DNA of 64,000 nucleotides from Primulina eburnea (taxonomy: Eukaryota; Streptophyta; Magnoliopsida; Lamiales; Gesneriaceae), in assembly GCF_022965805.1 (NCBI RefSeq), contig NC_133101.1, positions 14,045,054-14,109,053 of the forward strand, written 5' to 3'. Positions 57,501-64,000 of the stretch are shown here, one piece after another (the stretch's first letter is position 1; every line of letters begins with the position of its first letter). A program made the position numbers and the translations under genes. The notes under the pieces are model-generated. The model was not told where the DNA came from, made no database searches, and was given only the letters and a program-made list of their open reading frames with translations.

Positions 57501-58981
57501 AGCATCGGAAGGGAACAGAGAGTATCCGTATAGCTACTATTTTGTCCGAGCCAGTTTTGTATTCTCGGATTAGAGATGCTCAGATGTCTGATTCTAAGAT
57601 TCAGAAATTAGCTCGGTTGGCTGATGGAGATAATACTTCTTGTTTCCACTATCAGTCCGAGGGTCTTTTGTGCTTATCTGGTCGTGTTGTTGTACCGGAA
57701 GATGACACTTTGAGGGAGGAGATTTTGTCCCAGGCTCATCGTAGCAAGTTGAGTGTTCATCCAGGGAGCAACAAGATGTATAAGGATTTGAGGACTCGAT
57801 TTTGGTGGAAAGGTATGAAACGTAATGTTTATCAGTATGTCTCCAAGTGCCTTGTCTGTCAGCAGGTGAAGGCTGAGTATCGACGACCTGGAGGTTTGTT
57901 GCAGAATCTTCCTATTCCGGAGTGGAAGTGGGAGCATATCACGATGGACTTCGTGACTCACTTGCCTATGTCTGTGGGGAATAGAGATGCTATCTGGGTG
58001 GTAGTGGATCTACTTACTAAGTCTGCCCATTTTCTTCCGTATAACAGAGATTTCACTTTCGATCGGATGGCACGGTTGTACATTCAGGAGATTGTACGGT
58101 TTCATGGTGTGCCCGTGAGTATCGTTAGTGACAGAGATCCTCGATTTACATCTAGATTTTGGGGCAGCTTTCAGCAAACTTTGGGCACTACCTTGAGTTT
58201 GAGTACTGCATATCACCCAGAGACTGACGGTCAGTCAGAGAGGACTATTCGTACTCTTGAGGATATGTTGAGATCTTGTGTGATGGATTTCGGGCCAGCT
58301 TGGCAGGATCATCTGCCACTGATAGAGTTTGCATACAACAACAGTTTTCGTAGAAGTATTGGTATGTCTCCGTTTGAAGCATTGTATGGTCGACGTTGTC
58401 GTACTCCTCTATTCTGGGAGGAAATCGGAGAACGACAGGTCGAGGGTCCAGAATTGATTCAGCAGGCCATGGACAAAGTTCTTGTGATCAAACAGCGGAT
58501 TAAGACTGCTCAGGATCGACAAGCGAGTTATGCGAACTCCAAGCGCAGACCTCTTCATTTTGATGCAGGCGAGAAAGTGTTTCTCAAGGTATCACCTTTT
58601 CGGAGGATTCTGAGATTTGGACTCAAGGGTAAGCTATCTCCGAGATTCATTGGTCCTTTTGAGATCTTAGAATGTGTGGGAGATTTGGCCTACAGATTAG
58701 CTTTGCCACCGTATCTGTCTAGTGTTCACAATGTGTTTCATGTGTCCTTGTTGAGACGATACGTAGCGGATGAGTCTCATGTTTTGCATCCGACAGAAGT
58801 TCAGCTGAATCCGGATTTGTCTTTTGTGGAAAGACCGGTTTCGATCTTAGACCGGAAGGATAAGGTACTGCGGAATAAGACTATTCCTCTTGTCTTAGTG
58901 CAGTGGCAGCGCCGAGGTACTGAAGAAGCTACTTGGGAACTAGAGAGTCGCATGCGGTCAGAGCATCCAGAGTTGTTCTAG
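54554..58981 (+). pseudogene. gag-pol polyprotein of E, one frame with two stops
   Basis: From ATG 54554 one frame of 1476 codons runs to TAG 58979-58981, interrupted by TAG at codon 736 (56759-56761, just after the RT catalytic core) and TAA at codon 936 (57359-57361, end of RNase H). Order: Arg-rich N-terminus, Gag capsid, zinc knuckle, protease DTG at Asp364, RT FIDD at Asp700-Asp701, RNase H Asp847, integrase HHCC and DDE core, and a chromodomain-like tail. The last zinc ligand of the knuckle is Tyr instead of Cys (codon 294, TAT at 55433-55435). No frameshift was found. The first 735 codons are open and include Gag, protease and most of RT. Confidence 0.92.
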
Positions 58982-59108
58982 TTGTAGTATTTTCAGTAAT
59001 GATTGTAATTTCAGTTGTACTTTCAGTTGTAATTCATTCTTAAGTTGAATGTATTGTTGTTCAGAATTGTCATTCTTCAGACTCGATTTCGCGGACGAAA
59101 TCCTTTTT

Positions 59109-59120
59109 AGGGGGGGAGAA
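59109..59120 (+). other. Polypurine tract of E
   Basis: A G-rich tract ending GGGGGGAGAA abuts the 3' LTR, after the TTTCGCGGACGAAAT word at about 59087. The span 58982-59108 has no gene. Confidence 0.85.
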
Positions 59121-60361
59121 TGTAGTATCCCGATGCCTAATTTGAGTTAATTATTGGATTAATTATATTTCGGTGGGATCGGAAGGACCGAACAGAGTCG
59201 GATCGTCCGAAGCGGGTTCGGATCGTCCGAAGAGGGTTCGAATCGTCCGAAGACAGGTGGCTGGACACGTGGAAGACATGCAGAGTTCGGATCGTCCGAT
59301 CAGGGTTCGGATCGTCCGAAGACAGGTGTCTGGACACGTGGAAGACATGCAAGGTTCGGATCGTCAGATCAGAGTTCGGATCGTCCGAAGTGTGCCGGAT
59401 CGGATCTTCCGAAGTGGATCGGATCTTCCGATCGTTGTCTATAAATAGAGGCGCGAGGCTTCATTTGTTACTCGCCAATTCCGAGTGTTCCAGAGCGTTT
59501 TAGTCATTTCTGATGGGTTTCTAGTCTTTTCCCGATGATTAGGCACTAGCGGGGAGCTACTAGTCTTGTAGCGGAGCTGTGCTCTAGTTGGGAGCTAGCG
59601 GCATCAGTGGGCTGACTACGGACGCAGGCTTGATTCTAGGGCTGATTGCTAGGATCTACTGATTTGAGGTACGAAAGTACTATCCGAGATAGCAGGATTG
59701 AGTATGCTTCACTATGTGTTGCATGTTTATATGTTGCATTATTATCTGTCATATGATGCATGGTTTATTATGCGGCATTTGCATAATCATGTTGAGCCTG
59801 ATTATCTTTGAGATAGCCTGTTGAGAGGGTGCTCAGCCCTCGTTTGTTGTGGATGGTTGGACCCCGTTGGCCGACGGTGGTCAGGTCACCGGTATATCCA
59901 CAGGTTTATTTTGGTATGGGAGCCACCTCCTGGTGCGACGGCGCAGAGTGCTACATACCTTGACGTCATTTACCTGAGCAGTATTTCGATATACCCAGAT
60001 CCTGGTATCCAGTACATTTTGCATACATGCATGTCATAGTCTTGTATACTCATGCTTTCGGTGTTGAGCGTTTTATGCTCACGTCCTCGGTTTATCTCTG
60101 TTTTGGACACCCTATTCGATGGGGCAGGTCTCAGGTTGGACGGTCCAGGAGGGAGTGGACAGGGAGCTGGCAGAGGTTGACCTGTAGTTGTTGGTATTTG
60201 TTCTTGGTATTTAGTTCGATCTGGTTGTTTAAGTATTTTGTACTTACAGATTCGATTGGGTTGTATTACTGTTTTTCCGTTGTTTACCTCATTCAGTTTT
60301 AAATGTTAATTTTGCATGCTTAAGTTCTGATTAGTAGGTGATTCTGGAACGGGTCACTACA
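59121..60361 (+). repeat. 3' LTR of E
   Basis: 1241 bp, the same structure as the 5' LTR, one base shorter in the first palindrome copy. Confidence 0.95.
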
Positions 60362-60366
60362 GGAGA

Positions 60367-61952
60367 TATGGCAGATGATTTGGGAACTATGATGATTGAT
60401 CAGTAAACAGAATTATCAGTATTGCCAGCAATCGTTGTTTTATGAGTTTTCTTAAACTCACTAGATCTGTATAGGTTATCTTTATCTCGAATCTGATTGA
60501 TATTACTGTGGTTTGTATGTATGTTTGATACAGAATATTGTAAACAGTTGAGAGTTGCAACAGTTCAGAAATGTGATCAGAATGCTCAGAATTGTATTTC
60601 GATAATCAGAACAGAGTTTCGATTAGAGTAACTGATATGTGAATTGTGTTTGTATAAGATTGATTATTTTGTGATATCCGAATGTTTCAGAATTGTATAA
60701 CAGAATTGATAGTTATAATCAGAACTGAATACCAGGTAGGTATTTCTTCTTTATTTTATATTATTAACTGATTGTTTATACCGAATAGTGCGAATCAGAT
60801 ATCACAAATGGTGTCAGACATGCACAGTGATGGATTCAGTTTCATTCGGATAACAGATAGTTGTGAGATAAGCAGATTAGAGCAATGATGTCAAAAAATT
60901 GTACAGAAATGTTAGCAGGAATTGTACTGATAGGACTGAATTGCTAACAGGAGAAAGCAGAAAGATAGAAATCAGAAGATTTGTTACATAATATGTATAT
61001 TTCTGAATAGAAATGATAGTACATTTCTATGGTTTTCGTAATGACATTACAACTATTTTCTTTAGATTATGATATGATATGATTATGATTGACAGATTAC
61101 TCAATCTATATCTATCAGTTTGTACCAGATTACGTACAAACAGAACTAGATGACATAGATCGATGTCAAAGAAATAATCAGATAGATTAGAATATTGAAT
61201 AAGATGATATCAGATTGTGATTTTGATGGAGTTGTACTTGTAATAGACTGTATCATAAGCTCTCTTGTGTAGATTTATTACAGATTGACAGATAGTCAGG
61301 GGGTAATAATCGACTATTGGAAGATTTTGGTAGAGTTTTAGAGTGCTAGATGTTAGCACTAATTGATATGATTCAGTATTACTGTGTGACTATAGCTATC
61401 AGCTTATCAGAGGGGAAATGAGATAGTTATAGACAAAACAGTATACAGTGAATACTACAGATTTCTTTTGAAGAAAATTCGAAGAAAGATAAAGATAGTT
61501 CAGAATGAACAGATGTCATAAACCAACATTGGATGATGATGATTGGTATTTGGGGTCGAAGATTGTATATGTCTTTGTTTGAAATAAACAGAGGTGATAA
61601 CAGCTGAAGATACGGATATGTGATAAGCTGTAGATTGATTTATACAGATGTTGTATAACCAATATAGCAAGATTGATTCTGTCAGAGTTACTTTAAGAAG
61701 TAGTATGATAGCATACTTTATGAAGTCTTATTCCAGATTTGAAATCAGAAGTTGATACAAGAAAGAGATTTCAGAACGGATTCACTGAGATAAGTTTAGA
61801 GGTATTATGATGTTATACTTCATGAATTCGTATTCCAGATGGGGATTAGGCATTTGAGTTTTGATTTAAACTCTAGTATACATTTCTGCTCGTACATCTG
61901 AATTTATGTCTTATGAGTTCAGGGACGAACTCAGATCTAAGAGGGGGAGAAA
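60367..61952 (+). other. Right non-coding interior of C, ending in the polypurine tract
   Basis: 1.6 kb of AT-rich sequence full of CAGATT/CAGAAT words with no usable frame and no recognisable RT or integrase. A diverged duplication is visible at about 61700-61740 and 61800-61840. It ends with the polypurine tract GAGGGGGAGAAA (61941-61952), preceded by a word like that before the G tract. It may be pol decayed beyond recognition or unrelated filler. Confidence 0.65.
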
Positions 61953-64000
61953 TGTAATGCCCAGAAATTATGAGAAATGATAAGACAAGATTATAAAGTG
62001 TTGCCAGGATGGAAAATAAGAAATTCTTGGAAATGCAGCACCGCACTCGCGGTGCCAGGCATCACCGCACCCGCGGTAAATGGACAGTAAGTTGACAAGA
62101 AAATCCCGTAGCCACACCGCACCCGCGGTATTAGACGGAGCGCACCCGCGCTGATGACACCGCACCCGCGGTCGTGTAAGCAGCGCACCCGCGGTCAAGC
62201 TTCGGGAAATCTAGATAGAATCGTCGAGACTGAAGCGCACCCGCGGTGCATATGTTACCGCACCCGCGGTGCGACGTGCACCATGAAAAATGAGGCCACG
62301 TTTTATGAATTGCATGCAGTATATATAGAAGCGATTGACACGGTTGTTCTTCAGAAAATTCAGAAAGAGGCGAAAACTTTGAAAGAAAATCCTTACGCCT
62401 TTTTGATTTGCGATTGTGGAAGATCCGTCTATCAGAATTCGAATCTGAAAGTAGTATTGTTCTCCTCGTACTACGAGCTATACAAGGACGTAAGTTTTGT
62501 TACGTTTTGAGATGTTTTGAAAATATGATGTTGCTAGAATTGCATGTGATTCAGATATGGTGTTTCTACTACCGTAGATATCGTATAATTGAAGTCAGAT
62601 TAAAGAACAGACTGTGTCTGTAATTATTATGATTTTTGAAAGATAGTGACTGAGATTCTATATTAGGATTGTGTTAGTATTCAGAGTATGATTGTATTGG
62701 CACCGATTATGAGTTTCAGTATTATATTTGTGATGTTCAGATTGACGGGGTTATTCAGATTGTATTGTTATGCCGTCGAAACATCAGTTGAGTTAGATTG
62801 ATCAGATTCAGATATGTGTTCGATTAGATTGTGATATTACTGATATGACTCAGATTGTCTCTTGTTCAGACATTGATCAGATTGTATACTGATTTGAGTA
62901 TTGATCAGAACAGATTGAGAATTGAGTTATGTACTGATACAGCGTATTCGATATTGTCTTTTCAGATTGATATGGACAAAGTTGAATACGGATCATCATC
63001 TTCGTCAGACCGGGACGACAAAGGTATAATTCATGTGATATCTGGGAAGATATAACTCAAATCAGATCTTATTTGAGTTTCCCAATAAAATCACATACTA
63101 GACTATTATTTATGTTTTGATATGATTGTTTATAGATTTGTTTATAGAACTTGTATACAAATCTTGCTATGCTTTGTTTACAGATCTTGTGGCATTGCAT
63201 TAGAATGATTATGTTTGTTTACAGATTGTGTATTCATGCATTAAGATAGGACAGTCTGGAGATCAGGCAGACTTCTAGATGTTCGGCGATATCTCAGCTT
63301 AGGGGAAGATCACCGCCCCTATTGTAGACGTGGATACAGATCAGGCCGAAGTCTAGGAATAAGACGGACATCACCTCGATTGGGAGGGTAGGTGACAGAC
63401 AGTGCCGTCTTATTCACCCCGGGATCCCTAGAGTTATAGTCGAGTCGAGTCTAGACATGATTTGACTAGAACTGCATGTGTTTAGAGATGTGGTTTCATA
63501 GATTATGAAACCCATGGTTATTGCTTTCAGTAATGATAGCATGTTTATCTGAATTGAGCTGAATGGCATGTTTATCTGAATTGAGTTGCATGCTTATTTT
63601 GATTTGACTTCATAGATTATGAAATCTATTACTTTTGAATATGAACATGATAGCATGTTTTATGATTTAGATTGTTTCTATACATGCTTACCATGTTTTA
63701 TACTGGGATTTATTCTCACCGGAGTTATCCGGCTGTTGTCTTGTTTTGTATGTGTGCATGACAACAGGTGGGGCTGGATCAGGGTCGAGATGACGATGAG
63801 AGAAGACGAGTTAGCGTGGTGATTCCGGACTTGTAGCAGACTTGGTTTATTACTTGAATTTTAGTAATTGAACCTTAGATTTAGGTTGTACAGTATTGTA
63901 CTTTTCTACTGAACTGTAGTTTTTATACAGAGATGTATATTGTTTAGATTCCATTACCTTCCGCAGTTACATGTTAAAAAGGAAAAATTTTTAGATCCTG
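61953..64000 (+). repeat. 3' LTR of C, cut by window end
   Basis: It starts TGTAATGCCC and matches 41095-43142, with the window ending 68 bp before the expected terminus. Array at 62040-62270 and TATA box at 62320-62328. Confidence 0.92.

Larger units (their letters stand above)
53226..60361 (+). mobile_element. Element E, gypsy retrotransposon with two stops in gag-pol
   Basis: LTRs 53226-54467 (1242 bp) and 59121-60361 (1241 bp), PBS, gag-pol 54554-58981, PPT, and perfect TSD GGAGA (53221-53225 and 60362-60366). The LTRs differ at about nine bases plus one 1-bp indel (0.8%). The LTR is unrelated by eye to the other families but also carries a palindromic array upstream of TATA. Confidence 0.95.
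41095..64000 (+). mobile_element. Element C, gag-only gypsy retrotransposon carrying D and E (right end outside)
   Basis: 5' LTR 41095-43210, PBS, gag, decayed protease remnant, non-coding interior in three pieces (44442-45034, 52713-53225 and 60367-61952), PPT and 3' LTR from 61953. Without D and E the interior is about 3.9 kb, against 4.9 kb in G. The LTRs show about 14 differences over the 2048 bp that can be compared (0.7%), although the pol remnant is heavily decayed; the copy therefore transposed after losing pol. Confidence 0.88.

Noticed and set aside
1..64000. Host protein-coding gene
   Set aside because: Every frame with recognisable domains belongs to a retrotransposon, and remaining stretches are LTRs, leaders or decayed interiors.

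Overview
The window looks like repeat-dense nuclear DNA of a flowering plant. Every reverse-transcribing element carries a primer-binding site matching the 3' end of plant initiator tRNA-Met (TGGTATCAGAGC). The Ty3/gypsy polyproteins end in the integrase plus short chromodomain-like tail typical of plant chromoviruses (Tekay/Del-like by eye). I found no host gene, tRNA, rRNA or CRISPR. Essentially the whole window is a nest of LTR retrotransposons inserted into one another; no species can be named from this.

Layout, outermost to innermost. (1) 1-2790 is a broken gypsy pol (A1). At exactly 2790/2791 it is cut by the LTR of A2 (2791-6620 visible), a gag-only relative. (2) A2 is cut at 6620 by element B on the minus strand (6621-41094 visible; its 5' LTR is on the right). 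(3) B received three insertions: copia element H in its left LTR (7391-16757, TSD CCATC), gypsy element F in its protease/RT linker (21067-37761, TSD TATTA/TAATA), and gypsy element C in its right LTR (from 41095, running off the window). (4) G (21116-29587, TSD AGTTT) sits inside the 5' LTR of F. (5) C carries D (45035-52707, TSD TGACA) and E (53226-60361, TSD GGAGA) in its non-coding interior. The nesting explains the sequence base by base: removing each insert plus one TSD restores paired LTRs of equal or nearly equal length (F 1812/1812; B 1950 against 1816 visible plus 134 predicted beyond the window).

Coding state. D has a long open gag-PR-RT-RH frame (1175 codons) and almost identical LTRs, but a 112-bp deletion in integrase. 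E and G each keep one continuous frame with two internal stops; F has a frameshift and one stop; B has several frameshifts and stops. H has lost its integrase core. A2 and C encode only Gag; C keeps a decayed protease remnant although its LTRs are about 99.3% alike, so it must have moved with another element's enzymes.

The least expected signals are non-coding. (a) GC-rich palindromic 10-15-mers occur in arrays just upstream of the TATA box of every gypsy family here. D combines an F-like body with the array type of A2/C/G, suggesting exchange of U3 promoter cassettes. (b) Two nested stem-loops in the transcribed LTR part of A2, C and G differ between families by pair-preserving changes. (c) The LTR of copia H is packed with perfect hairpins, five of them with the same TGTG loop on four different stems. 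All divergence counts are by-eye counts.
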